Source: Pirellulaceae bacterium (GTDB lineage: Bacteria; Planctomycetota; Planctomycetia; Pirellulales; Pirellulaceae). From it: a stretch of DNA of 43,967 nucleotides. Within the stretch, counting starts at the first letter, position 1, and each line of letters opens with the position of its first letter. This document shows positions 1 through 7,578 of the stretch, piece after piece. A program made the translations under genes and the position numbers. Where the stretch lies: NCBI GenBank assembly GCA_016784735.1, contig JADHUC010000060.1, positions 1 to 43,967 on the forward strand, written 5' to 3'. The notes below the pieces were generated by a model. It worked only from the letters and a program-made list of their open reading frames with translations, made no database searches and had not been told where the DNA came from.

Positions 1-1356
1 GGCCCTTGGCGCAAGATTGACGTTGACTCGGCCGCTAATGATCACATCCTGGATTGTCGTCGTACGGTCGACCAGTGTGGGCAGGTAATCCTGCATCAGG
101 GCCGGGTTATCCCCGAAGGGACTCTCGACGATCAAATCCACGTCCTCTGGAAATTCGGCCCGCTCGTCACGGGGTATCAGTACCTGCACGCCGATGAGAT
201 CCAGGATCGAGTCGATTTGGAATCGCGCCGGGATGGAAAGATCCACTTCATCCATTTCCTCGGCGCGGATTATCTGCGGCTCGGGTTCCTCGTCGAGGGG
301 CATCTGCGGATCAAAACGGGCGTTTCTGGATGTCCTTGCCGAACGCGATCGTCTGGAGACGGCCGGCCGGCGGTTTGCCTGCGTCTCGTCATACGGTCCG
401 AACTGGCGATAAGCGATAATGAATCGCGTCCAACTCGGATCGAACCATTCGTCAAGCTGCTGCTGCAACTTGGCGAGGTCCGTTTCGTTCAAGTAGATTC
501 GCAACTCGCCATCGCATGCCATATTCCGCTCGGCGCTGTGGATGGTCAGCAACGATGCCCAAGGCAAGCTTTCGCCGCCGGATCGCCCTGCCAATGAGTC
601 TGCCGCCCGGCGGGCTTCGCGCTCGTCCACCTGGTAATTCAAGTCCCGGTCGCCACCGAACAGGCTGTAACGACTGACGTCGCGCACGAGCAGCAATTCT
701 TCCAGAGACATGGGAACGCTGTTGCGTGGACCATACGGAAGGCCTCGTCCGGCGTAGTAACCCGTTTCCGCTCCGGAGGCGCGAGGTGTGTCATCGGTAT
801 CGATCCAATCCAGAATCGCATCGGCAATGCTGCTGGTCATCCCGGGAAGGTTCATTAACGCCTCGGCGGCAGCACCCGGTTCGCGGCGTTCCCATTCGGA
901 CAAAGCGGCCAGGTTCAGCCGCGCCGATTCGTCCTGTGCGCCAAAACGGACGCCTTCCATGCCTAAGTCGTCCGCTTCGGGCGAAAGGATACTGAATCGC
1001 AACGGACTCGTCTCACTCGTTTCGATCGACTCGTCCGCGATCACAACCCCGCGGAACAGCTCTGAATTGTCGCGCAAGCCGCCCAGTTGCTGCCGCTCGT
1101 CGTGGGACGTGTCGCAGACGGCTTTCAGTAACTCCCCGCCGGAGGCCAAAGCCTGCTCCAATTGCAGTTGATCGCCGTGCAAGTAAGCCGCTCTGTTCTC
1201 CGTGGACAAGCTCAAGACAAAGCTCAAGCCGGCCAAGGCCATCAACGTCACGACGACCATCACGATCAACAGAACGATGCCGCTCCGTCTGTCGGCGGCC
1301 GACAGACGTTTTCGGATTGTTCTCGTGTTGTCGAGTTGCTCGTCTATTCGTTTCAT
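1..1356 (-). CDS. gspK: Type II secretion minor pseudopilin GspK (3' part cut by window edge)
   Basis: Reads without a stop from ATG at 1356 to base 1 (452 codons visible), so the C-terminus lies outside the window. The product is the tip pseudopilin of the type II secretion pseudopilus, in the inner membrane and periplasm. The leader of about 26 residues is basic and ends RRSG; a long hydrophobic stretch follows (IVLLIVMVVVTLMALAGLSF). It lacks Glu at position +5 of the mature protein, as GspK proteins typically do. A large alpha-helical/soluble region follows with LNLAALSEWE near residue 145, and GRVNVNLAPRA at the visible end, the 'N-x-N-x-A' signature of the family. The start overlaps the gspJ stop by 4 nt (ATGA), so it is probably translationally coupled. 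Very confident as GspK from order and signature. Confidence 0.9.
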   Translation of the reverse strand, partial: MKRIDEQLDNTRTIRKRLSAADRRSGIVLLIVMVVVTLMALAGLSFVLSLSTENRAAYLHGDQLQLEQALASGGELLKAVCDTSHDERQQLGGLRDNSELFRGVVIADESIETSETSPLRFSILSPEADDLGMEGVRFGAQDESARLNLAALSEWERREPGAAAEALMNLPGMTSSIADAILDWIDTDDTPRASGAETGYYAGRGLPYGPRNSVPMSLEELLLVRDVSRYSLFGGDRDLNYQVDEREARRAADSLAGRSGGESLPWASLLTIHSAERNMACDGELRIYLNETDLAKLQQQLDEWFDPSWTRFIIAYRQFGPYDETQANRRPAVSRRSRSARTSRNARFDPQMPLDEEPEPQIIRAEEMDEVDLSIPARFQIDSILDLIGVQVLIPRDERAEFPEDVDLIVESPFGDNPALMQDYLPTLVDRTTTIQDVIISGRVNVNLAPRA

Positions 1357-2570
1357 CGTGACTGTGTCCGGATCCACTCTTCGGGCGCGATGCGAACTGG
1401 TGGCTTTGCGGATGGTGCTGCGGGAAAACGTCGCGGCGCAATTCGTGTCGGTGAAATTCGAGCTGGCTGGCGGCCGGCGGGTATTGCGGGCGGTTGCATC
1501 ACCGGGCGTTGTGGCGGCCGCGGCTCGCGATAAGTCGGCGATCCCGGAAGGTCCACGATCAGGCGGTACACCGAGCCTTGGGGCATCGTGACATCCGGAA
1601 TGGCGATTTCCTCTTCCTCGGCGAAAATATCTTCCTCAGAGTCGACCTGATTCTCGGACGGATCGTACGAATCGGCAACTTGCAGGACCACTTCGACCGC
1701 GACCGGCAGCGACTTGCGTTGGAGGCTGTCCCACGCGCTGGTCCAGCCGTTGCCGTCGAAGTAGCGGAATTCGACGGACAGCACTTCCGGCACCCACATC
1801 ACCGAATCATCCAGCGGATCGACCGCCGCTGAGTCGGGCTGCGAATCGTCGTCCGCCGCACCGCCCGCCAGCGTTTCCGGGCCGAGCAAGTCGATGGCCG
1901 ACGAATCGTCGAAGCCAGTACCATCGTCCACGCCGACGGGTGTTTCGAAGTCGAGTTCGCGCCGCATCAGTCCCAGCCGCGATACGCCATCCGTCGTGGA
2001 CTGGTTGGTGAATGAATAGTAGACCGTTCGCAACTCGGGGACGCGTGCCTCGGACACCTCGCCGGAAGCCGACCACTGGCCGACTGGGATTGGGTTTCCT
2101 TGCTCGGGAGTCACCTGAAGCACGTCGAAACGCAGCTCGGTTGACGAACCGGACAATCCAAACCGCCGTACAGGCGCCGTTCCCTCCGATTGCGGCGATG
2201 AACCGCCAACGGGATCTTGGATCGCCGCGTGGAGATCGTCGGATATCTGTTCGAGGAGGACGCGAGAAAGCTGCGAGTTTTCGACCTTTGCCAGGCCATC
2301 GTCAAACAACCTCGTGTAGAGGTCGAACAGGGTCCAAATGGACGCCAAGAGGGCTGCCGAAAGCGCCAGAGCAAGCAGCATTTCCACCAAGGTGTAGCCG
2401 CGGCTCGCACGAGTTCGTTTAACCGCGACCCAACGGGGAAAGGTAGGTCCCGCTTGCCGAGCGGGACCTCGAGTTCCAGGGGTATCAGGATTTCCAGGTC
2501 CCGCTCGGCAAGCGGGACCTACTTCTTCTAAGGAAGTATCGGGCTTTCGCATTGCGCACGCTGCATTCAC
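1353..2570 (-). CDS. gspJ: Type II secretion minor pseudopilin GspJ with repeat-derived leader
   Basis: 405 residues from a GTG at 2570 that overlaps the gspI stop by 4 nt (GTGA). The only other upstream start is an ATG at 2552. The prepilin peptidase site is RASRG|YTLVE (cleavage after G58, Glu at +5), followed by a hydrophobic helix (MLLALALSAALLASIWTLF) and a GspJ-like beta domain ending in a proline-rich tail (PRPPQRPVMQPPAIPAGRQP). Leaders are normally 6-25 residues; this one is about 58. Its excess is two 9-residue units (VGPACRAGP at 17-25, GPARQAGPT at 35-43) encoded by a palindromic repeat that is elsewhere intergenic. No ATG, GTG or TTG occurs in frame between residue 8 and the cleavage site, so the repeat must be translated. 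It would be removed with the leader. Confidence 0.9.
   Translation of the reverse strand: MNAACAMRKPDTSLEEVGPACRAGPGNPDTPGTRGPARQAGPTFPRWVAVKRTRASRGYTLVEMLLALALSAALLASIWTLFDLYTRLFDDGLAKVENSQLSRVLLEQISDDLHAAIQDPVGGSSPQSEGTAPVRRFGLSGSSTELRFDVLQVTPEQGNPIPVGQWSASGEVSEARVPELRTVYYSFTNQSTTDGVSRLGLMRRELDFETPVGVDDGTGFDDSSAIDLLGPETLAGGAADDDSQPDSAAVDPLDDSVMWVPEVLSVEFRYFDGNGWTSAWDSLQRKSLPVAVEVVLQVADSYDPSENQVDSEEDIFAEEEEIAIPDVTMPQGSVYRLIVDLPGSPTYREPRPPQRPVMQPPAIPAGRQPARISPTRIAPRRFPAAPSAKPPVRIAPEEWIRTQSR
2443..2523. repeat. Palindromic element, 'ggtcccg' family, copy 1 (inside gspJ)
   Basis: Two perfect hairpins in opposite orientation. 2445-2454 pairs with 2460-2469 around loop tgccg. 2496-2505 pairs with 2511-2520 around loop cggca. 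They are separated by 26 nt and flanked by GGT and ACT, so the outer ends are inverted (GGTAGGTCCC ... GGGACCTAC in consensus). Both arms read AGGTCCCGCT/AGCGGGACCT. The same unit occurs at 10251, 17863 and 41871. Here it lies in the gspJ coding sequence in a frame that stays open. Confidence 0.9.
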
Positions 2571-3040
2571 TGGAACAACCCTTCGTCAAAAGGTAAACCA
2601 AAGAGCGAGTCTTCCAGCCAGTCCGCTCCGGCGGCATCGCCGTCCGCAGAATTCGCATCGCGCATCCAACGAGTCAACGTGAATTGCGTTCCGTCAGGGG
2701 GCACGGAATCCAATTCCAATTCGCCCGGATCCTCGAACGCTGTGACTCGAAGCGAAACCAACCCGAAGCGATCGAGCGATTCGACTTCGACCGAATACGC
2801 CCAGCCGGGTACATCAGCCACGGGCTGCGTTTCGACCGCAACCACTGGCGCAGCGCCGACGAGGATCTCGTTCAGTTTCGTCCGACAAATCAGTTGCGCC
2901 GTGGTCATATCGGCCGCATCCTCGGCATTTCTCGTGCCCACGAAGGCCATCTGCCCGAGCACGATCAGGCAGGCCAGCAGAATGGCCGTGGCCAGGATGA
3001 CCTCCAGCAACGAGAATCCGGAGCGGCGTCTTTGCTGCAT
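2567..3040 (-). CDS. gspI: Type II secretion minor pseudopilin GspI
   Basis: 157 residues. Short basic leader MQQRRRSG, then cleavage before FSLLEVILA (Glu at +5) and a hydrophobic helix to about residue 35, then a soluble domain with LNEILVG and PGWAYSVEVES, the pattern of GspI beta strands. GspI forms the pseudopilus tip complex with GspJ and GspK. Its ATG directly abuts the gspH TAG (3041-3043), and its stop overlaps the gspJ start by 4 nt, giving a tightly packed H-I-J-K unit. Length is slightly above the usual 120-130 residues because of an acidic C-terminal extension (SADGDAAGADWLEDSLFGLP). Confidence 0.9.
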   Translation of the reverse strand: MQQRRRSGFSLLEVILATAILLACLIVLGQMAFVGTRNAEDAADMTTAQLICRTKLNEILVGAAPVVAVETQPVADVPGWAYSVEVESLDRFGLVSLRVTAFEDPGELELDSVPPDGTQFTLTRWMRDANSADGDAAGADWLEDSLFGLPFDEGLFQ

Positions 3041-3676
3041 CTAGAGGTCCTCCAGCCGTTGGTCATTTTCCGTCTCCAACCGTTGGACCTCGCCGATATT
3101 GACGGTGCCCGTTAACCCGCGCAGAGACACTTCAATTACGTAACGTCGAGTTCCCAGCCGAAGACGTGCATTCAACGTCCGGCCGTTGGGATAGAAGACG
3201 ATCGGCGCGGACCACGCCTGGCTAATGTCATCGCCGCCCAACTCTCCGCCGAGATCGGTTTCCGGTTCCGCATCCGGATCGAAGAAGATGATATCGCTGG
3301 GCAGCTCACGCTGTGGCGACTGGTCTTGATCCAGGTCGCGGTCCGGCAGACGATCGTCGCCTCGTGCGTCGCCCGGCGTCATTAGCCCCAATTCGTCGGC
3401 CGTTTCGAAATCGCTACCGCTTGCCACTTCGTAAGAGCCCGTGCCTGGCTGGTAGCGAAAAAACCAAACGCTGCCCGACTGAATAGCATTCAATCGAGCC
3501 TCGAGCAATTGGACTCGCAACTGCCTGGCTGCGTCGCGGAGTTGGCCCGTCTGCGACAATGTGCGCAACGAAGGCCACGCAAGGCTAACAACCATAGCCA
3601 AAATGGCAAGGACAATCAGCAGTTCCAGCAACGTAAAGCTGCGACGTCGCCGAACCGTCCCAGAAGCGTTGCACAT
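3041..3676 (-). CDS. gspH: Type II secretion minor pseudopilin GspH
   Basis: 211 residues from ATG 3676. A longer reading from 3838 exists but would overlap gspG, and its extra residues look like out-of-frame sequence. The N-terminus is MCNASGTVRRRRS|FTLLELLIVLAILAM, a class III prepilin leader plus hydrophobic helix with Glu at +5. The residue before the scissile bond is Ser13 rather than the usual Gly, which is uncommon for prepilin peptidase substrates. The soluble part has LRDAARQLRVQLLEARLNAIQSG, the helix typical of GspH/FimT, and an acidic, Asp-rich insert (about residues 115-150). Its stop abuts the gspI start. Role: minor pseudopilin in the shaft below the tip complex. Confidence 0.88.
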   Translation of the reverse strand: MCNASGTVRRRRSFTLLELLIVLAILAMVVSLAWPSLRTLSQTGQLRDAARQLRVQLLEARLNAIQSGSVWFFRYQPGTGSYEVASGSDFETADELGLMTPGDARGDDRLPDRDLDQDQSPQRELPSDIIFFDPDAEPETDLGGELGGDDISQAWSAPIVFYPNGRTLNARLRLGTRRYVIEVSLRGLTGTVNIGEVQRLETENDQRLEDL

Positions 3677-3743
3677 GGTTCTGCCAGCCTGTGGGCCAGG
3701 CTCCGCCCGACGCAATGTGTGTTCGTCCCATTCTCCCCGGGAT

Positions 3744-4286
3744 TTAGAACTCGGGCTCGGGGGGGGCGCCGCCGCCGGAATCGAAACCGGTATCGATGTC
3801 GATGTCGAGATCCTCCTCAAAATCGCCGGGCTCACCATCTTCGCCGGTCCCGGAACTCAGATTGCTGATGTCGTCCTCGGTGCCGTCTTCCTCATCCGGT
3901 CCCATGGACCAGATTCTTGGCCTATCTCCGCCCTCGTACTCATACAGGTACTCGTGGCCCCACGGGTCTGTCGGTAGCGCTTCTGCGTCCAAGTAGGGAC
4001 CCTTCCAACCGGACACCGTCGAATCGTCGCCGTCGCTGGGCGGAGCGATCAGTGCCTGCAGGCCCTGCTCGGTGCTGGGATAGTCCTTGTTGTGGAGGCG
4101 GTATTGGGTCAGCGGCCCCTTAAACAACCCGATCTGCGTTTTGGCCGTATTCAGGTCCGCTTCGTCCGACGCCCCAAGGAACTGAGGAACCACCAGGGCA
4201 ACCAGCATTACCAGGATCGCGAGAACGATCAACAGCTCGACTAGTGTAAAGCCCCGACGCCGTCGTTTCATGAAGTACCTCGTCAT
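3744..4286 (-). CDS. gspG: Type II secretion major pseudopilin GspG with acidic tail
   Basis: 180 residues from ATG 4286, preceded by a good ribosome site (gaggggga, about 6 nt upstream). MTRYFMKRRRRG|FTLVELLIVLAILVMLVALVVPQFLG is a classical leader plus helix with Glu at +5. TAKTQIGLFKGPLTQYRLHN and STEQGLQALI are GspG signatures, and DPWGHEYLYEYEG with IWSMGPDEEDGTEDDI is the C-terminal calcium-site region. A tail of about 35 residues rich in Asp/Glu and ending GGGAPPEPEF is extra compared with typical GspG of about 145 residues. GspG polymerises into the pseudopilus shaft. An internal ATG at 4271 (MKRRRRGFTL) is an alternative start. Confidence 0.93.
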   Translation of the reverse strand: MTRYFMKRRRRGFTLVELLIVLAILVMLVALVVPQFLGASDEADLNTAKTQIGLFKGPLTQYRLHNKDYPSTEQGLQALIAPPSDGDDSTVSGWKGPYLDAEALPTDPWGHEYLYEYEGGDRPRIWSMGPDEEDGTEDDISNLSSGTGEDGEPGDFEEDLDIDIDTGFDSGGGAPPEPEF

Positions 4287-4355
4287 ATCTTCCCCCTCGG
4301 TTTTGTTGCGGGCCTCGCGCGTCCGTTAGCGACCGTTTCGCACAGTCGCGCCTCG

Positions 4356-5561
4356 TCAGCCCATCGTGGTTATCGTGTCGAATATAGGCAGGAGCAGTGC
4401 AACGAGCACAAATCCCACCAAAACTCCCATAATCAAGAGCATCGCCGGCTCGGCCAGTCGAACCATCACGTCCATCTGCCGAGCCGTCTTCCGGTCGATG
4501 CCGTCGGCAATACTAACTAACACTTCGTCCAGGTTATTGGCCTCTTCGGCCACTCGGATCATGGCCATCACGGGCTTCGGGACCAAGCCGCACTCGGCCA
4601 GTGGGCGAGACAGCGTTTCGCCAGCCGAAACGTTCTCTTTGGAATCCCGAATGGCCTGAGCCAATACGCGGTTGCCCGCCGACTCGCTGCTAATATCCAA
4701 TGCCCTCAACAACGGCACGCCGTTGCGCAACAGCGTTCCGAGGATGCGGCAGAAACGGGACACAGCATAGCCGTGAAAAATCGGGCCGGCTACGGGAATC
4801 TTCAGTTTCCACCGGTCGAGCAGCAAGCGGCCTCGTTCGGTGACCACGGCGCGCTGCATCCACAGAAAGCCAAAGACCATCGCCACAAGGACAAACACTC
4901 CGTACTTCCCCAAAAAATCGCTCAGGCCCAGAAGGATAACCGTCGGCAAAGGTAATCCCCCCCCTTTCTGCTCCAGACGTGCAAACAGGTCGGCGAACAT
5001 GGGAACAAAAAAGACAATTAGCACGATGGTGATCGTCAGCCCTAACGTCGCCAGGAAGGTTGGATAGATCATCGCGCCGGTCACACGGGATTTCAACTCC
5101 TGTTGCTTGTCCAGAAAGACGGCCGTCCTCTTCAACGCCTCTTCCAGAAAGGCCCCTTCGGAACCGGCGCGGACCATGCTGACCGTCAACTCGCCAAACA
5201 CCCTGGTGTGTTTGGCAAAAGCGTCGTCCAACGCTGTCCCTTCCGACACCTGATCCCGCACGTCCGTCAGGATCTCGGCCAGCCCGGGATGCGGGCATTG
5301 GCTGGCCAATATGCTTAGGGCCTCCAGCAGGGCGACCCCGTTTTCGAGCAGATCGGCCAACTGCGAAAGCTGCGCCGACAGAACGGACGTCTTGACCCGT
5401 CTTTTCGGAATCCACTGTGGCTTGGTCTTCTCGGCCACGTGCAAAGGAAACAACGCTTGCTCGGCCAGCGCATTGAGCGTTTCCCGCTTGTTCGACGCGG
5501 TCATAGTGCCGGCAACGTCTTCGCCGGCCAGCGTTCGGGCAGTGTAAGCGAATTCGGGCAT
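4356..5561 (-). CDS. gspF: Type II secretion inner-membrane platform protein GspF
   Basis: 401 residues from ATG 5561. The longer open frame to 5801 overlaps gspE and is not needed. MPEFAYTARTLAGEDVAGTM is the usual GspF N-terminus. There are two T2SSF cytoplasmic domains (about 68-190 and 270-395), both with the LL.xGvpLleAL pattern (LLENGVALLEALSILA; LLRNGVPLLRALDISS). Three membrane segments are visible, near residues 170-200, 220-240 and 370-398. GspF is the platform protein that contacts the ATPase GspE and the pseudopilins. It starts 11 nt after the gspE stop. Length matches the family. Confidence 0.94.
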   Translation of the reverse strand: MPEFAYTARTLAGEDVAGTMTASNKRETLNALAEQALFPLHVAEKTKPQWIPKRRVKTSVLSAQLSQLADLLENGVALLEALSILASQCPHPGLAEILTDVRDQVSEGTALDDAFAKHTRVFGELTVSMVRAGSEGAFLEEALKRTAVFLDKQQELKSRVTGAMIYPTFLATLGLTITIVLIVFFVPMFADLFARLEQKGGGLPLPTVILLGLSDFLGKYGVFVLVAMVFGFLWMQRAVVTERGRLLLDRWKLKIPVAGPIFHGYAVSRFCRILGTLLRNGVPLLRALDISSESAGNRVLAQAIRDSKENVSAGETLSRPLAECGLVPKPVMAMIRVAEEANNLDEVLVSIADGIDRKTARQMDVMVRLAEPAMLLIMGVLVGFVLVALLLPIFDTITTMG

Positions 5562-5572
5562 GGCCCAGGGCT

Positions 5573-7270
5573 TCAGTCGGTCTTGGTCACACGGATAACT
5601 TCTTCCACGGTGGTTTGGCCGCGGCACACCTTTAGCCATCCGTCTTGCCGCAGCGTCCTCATGCCCGCGTCCATTGCGGCCTTCTTGATAAGGGTTGTCG
5701 GCGCCCGCTCGCTGGCCAACCGGCGGACCTCGTCGTTGGTGGCCAGCAACTCGAATATGCCCATCCGCCCACGGTATCCGGTGTCTCGACAGTGGCGGCA
5801 TCCCACCGCCCGATGGATCGTCGCGCCGCTCCGCAAGCAGGTCTCCAACGGAAAATCCTCCGGCACCTCTCCCGGTACCGGCACATGCGGTTCACAGCAC
5901 TCGGGGCACAGCTTCCGCACCAATCGCTGGGCCATGATGCCTTCCACGGTGCTGCACACGAGGAACGGCTCGACGCCCATATCCACCATTCGCATGAAAG
6001 CGCCGGCCGCGTCGTTGGTGTGCAGGGTACTGAAGACCATGTGCCCGGTCAGAGACGCTTGAACCGCGTTTTCCGCCGTCTCCAAATCGCGGATTTCGCC
6101 CACCAACACGACATCCGGGTCGTGCCGCAGAATGCTGCGCAAACTAGTGGCGAACGTCAGGCCGACTTTGGTGTGTACCTGGATCTGATTGATGCCGTCC
6201 AACTGGTATTCGATCGGATCCTCGGTAGTGATGATCTTGGTCTTCTCGTCCTTGATTTCGCTTAAGGCACTGTACAGCGTGGTCGTCTTACCCGAACCGG
6301 TCGGTCCCGTGACCAGGATGATGCCGTGCGGCTGGCTGATCAACTGGCGAAACTGCCCGTAAACGTCCTCGTCCATACCGATCCCGCGGAGCGAGAAATT
6401 CATGCGATCCTTGTCCAGGATTCGCATGACGATTCCTTCGCCGTGCAGCATGGGGATTATCGAGACGCGGAGGTCGATCTCGCGGCCGGCGACTTTCAGC
6501 TTGATGCGCCCATCTTGCGGCACTCGCCGTTCGGCAATGTTCATCTTGGCCATGATCTTCAGACGACTGATGATCGCGGCCTGAAAGCGATTGATTTGGG
6601 GTGGAGCGGGTTGCCTCTGCAAGACGCCGTCGATCCGGTACCGGATCTTCACGCCTTCGGTCTGAGACTCCAAGTGGATATCGCTGGCACGCGCTTCAAT
6701 GGCTTCGACCAGGATCTCATTGACCAGCCGTACGACCGATGCCTGCTGTGCGGCCTCGGCCGCTTCGGATTGGTCCCATTCGACCTCGTCCAGTATTTCG
6801 ATCTGGTCGTTCTGTTGCTCGCGGGTGGCGATCAAGTCTTCGACGGTTTCGGCACCCACGCCCAGGTGTGTCTTCACCAACCTGGACAACTCGTCCGGCA
6901 GCGTCACGACCGGCGCGACGCTCACTCCCACGGCCGCGCTGATGGCATCCAATGCGTGCAGATTGAAGGGATTGGCTGTGGCCACGACCAGAGATCCATT
7001 GTTCCGGCCGACCGGGAACACGCCGTAGCGGTGAATGAACTTGAGCGGGAAGCGAGCCAGTTCGCCGTGATCGACTTGGGCGGTACCCGTTTCAAGAAAG
7101 TCCATGCCCAAGGCTTGTCCCAGAGCCTTCAGCACTTCGGTTTCGCTCGCGAATCCGAGATCGGCGGCCAGTTCGTCCAGCCGCCCCTCCGATTCCAAAG
7201 CTTCGCGCGCCATGTCCAACTGGCGCGCGCTCAAGGTCGCAGTACGAAAGGTAGTTTGGGCTACGATCAT
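5573..7270 (-). CDS. gspE: Type II secretion ATPase GspE
   Basis: 565 residues, the usual size for the hexameric cytoplasmic ATPase that drives pseudopilus assembly. An N-terminal T2SSE_N-like domain (about 1-150) is followed by the ATPase core: Walker A GPTGSGKT (322-329), Asp box EDPIEYQLDGINQ (350-362), Walker B DPDVVLVGEIRD (384-395), His box GHMVFSTLHTNDA (409-421). The tetracysteine zinc site is CPEC (455-458) and CRHC (491-494). All catalytic elements are present. It is the first gene of the minus-strand gsp cluster visible here; gspD, L and M are not in the window and may follow gspK to the left. PilB is an alternative, but pseudopilin neighbours and gspK make T2SS far more likely. 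Confidence 0.95.
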   Translation of the reverse strand: MIVAQTTFRTATLSARQLDMAREALESEGRLDELAADLGFASETEVLKALGQALGMDFLETGTAQVDHGELARFPLKFIHRYGVFPVGRNNGSLVVATANPFNLHALDAISAAVGVSVAPVVTLPDELSRLVKTHLGVGAETVEDLIATREQQNDQIEILDEVEWDQSEAAEAAQQASVVRLVNEILVEAIEARASDIHLESQTEGVKIRYRIDGVLQRQPAPPQINRFQAAIISRLKIMAKMNIAERRVPQDGRIKLKVAGREIDLRVSIIPMLHGEGIVMRILDKDRMNFSLRGIGMDEDVYGQFRQLISQPHGIILVTGPTGSGKTTTLYSALSEIKDEKTKIITTEDPIEYQLDGINQIQVHTKVGLTFATSLRSILRHDPDVVLVGEIRDLETAENAVQASLTGHMVFSTLHTNDAAGAFMRMVDMGVEPFLVCSTVEGIMAQRLVRKLCPECCEPHVPVPGEVPEDFPLETCLRSGATIHRAVGCRHCRDTGYRGRMGIFELLATNDEVRRLASERAPTTLIKKAAMDAGMRTLRQDGWLKVCRGQTTVEEVIRVTKTD

Positions 7271-7578
7271 CGCACTTAAGAATCACGCAATGGTTTAGAT
7301 CGGCCATTCCACCATTGATCCCAATGGAGACCAACGGTTACAGAATCTTCCCTGATCCGCCGCTGTTTATTGTGAGTCGTTCATCACCGGCCCGGTTTGT
7401 ATCCCCGAAGGCCGACGAGTTTTTCAGGTAGGCAATTAAGAGGCAGGGTGACCCGAGGAGGCAACAACTTCCCAAGGCCACTGTCTCAGTAACGAATGAC
7501 GACGCTGTCGTTGTCGCTGATACTCCTTCTGGTCATTGTACTTACCGCACGTCAGGCGTCAATACGAGAGCGTTGTTT
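7271..7578. other. Intergenic region upstream of the gsp operon
   Basis: 308 bases between gspE and the sulfotransferase gene, both on the minus strand. It should contain the gspE promoter and the 3' end of the preceding transcript. The only local symmetry I see is a 6-bp dyad, CCATTG (7312-7317) and CAATGG (7322-7327), spaced by 4 nt and about 45 nt upstream of the gspE start, a possible operator. No convincing -10/-35 pair, RNA gene or small ORF was found. Confidence 0.4.

Noticed and set aside
3677..3838. 54-residue upstream extension of gspH
   Set aside because: Overlaps gspG in another frame and would make an implausible leader; ATG 3676 gives a normal prepilin start.
5562..5801. 80-residue extension of gspF
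   Set aside because: Lies inside gspE in another frame; MPEFAYTAR at 5561 is the standard GspF start.
6326..7279. 317-codon plus-strand open frame opposite gspE
   Set aside because: Antisense shadow of a high-GC gene whose minus-strand product has all GspE motifs.
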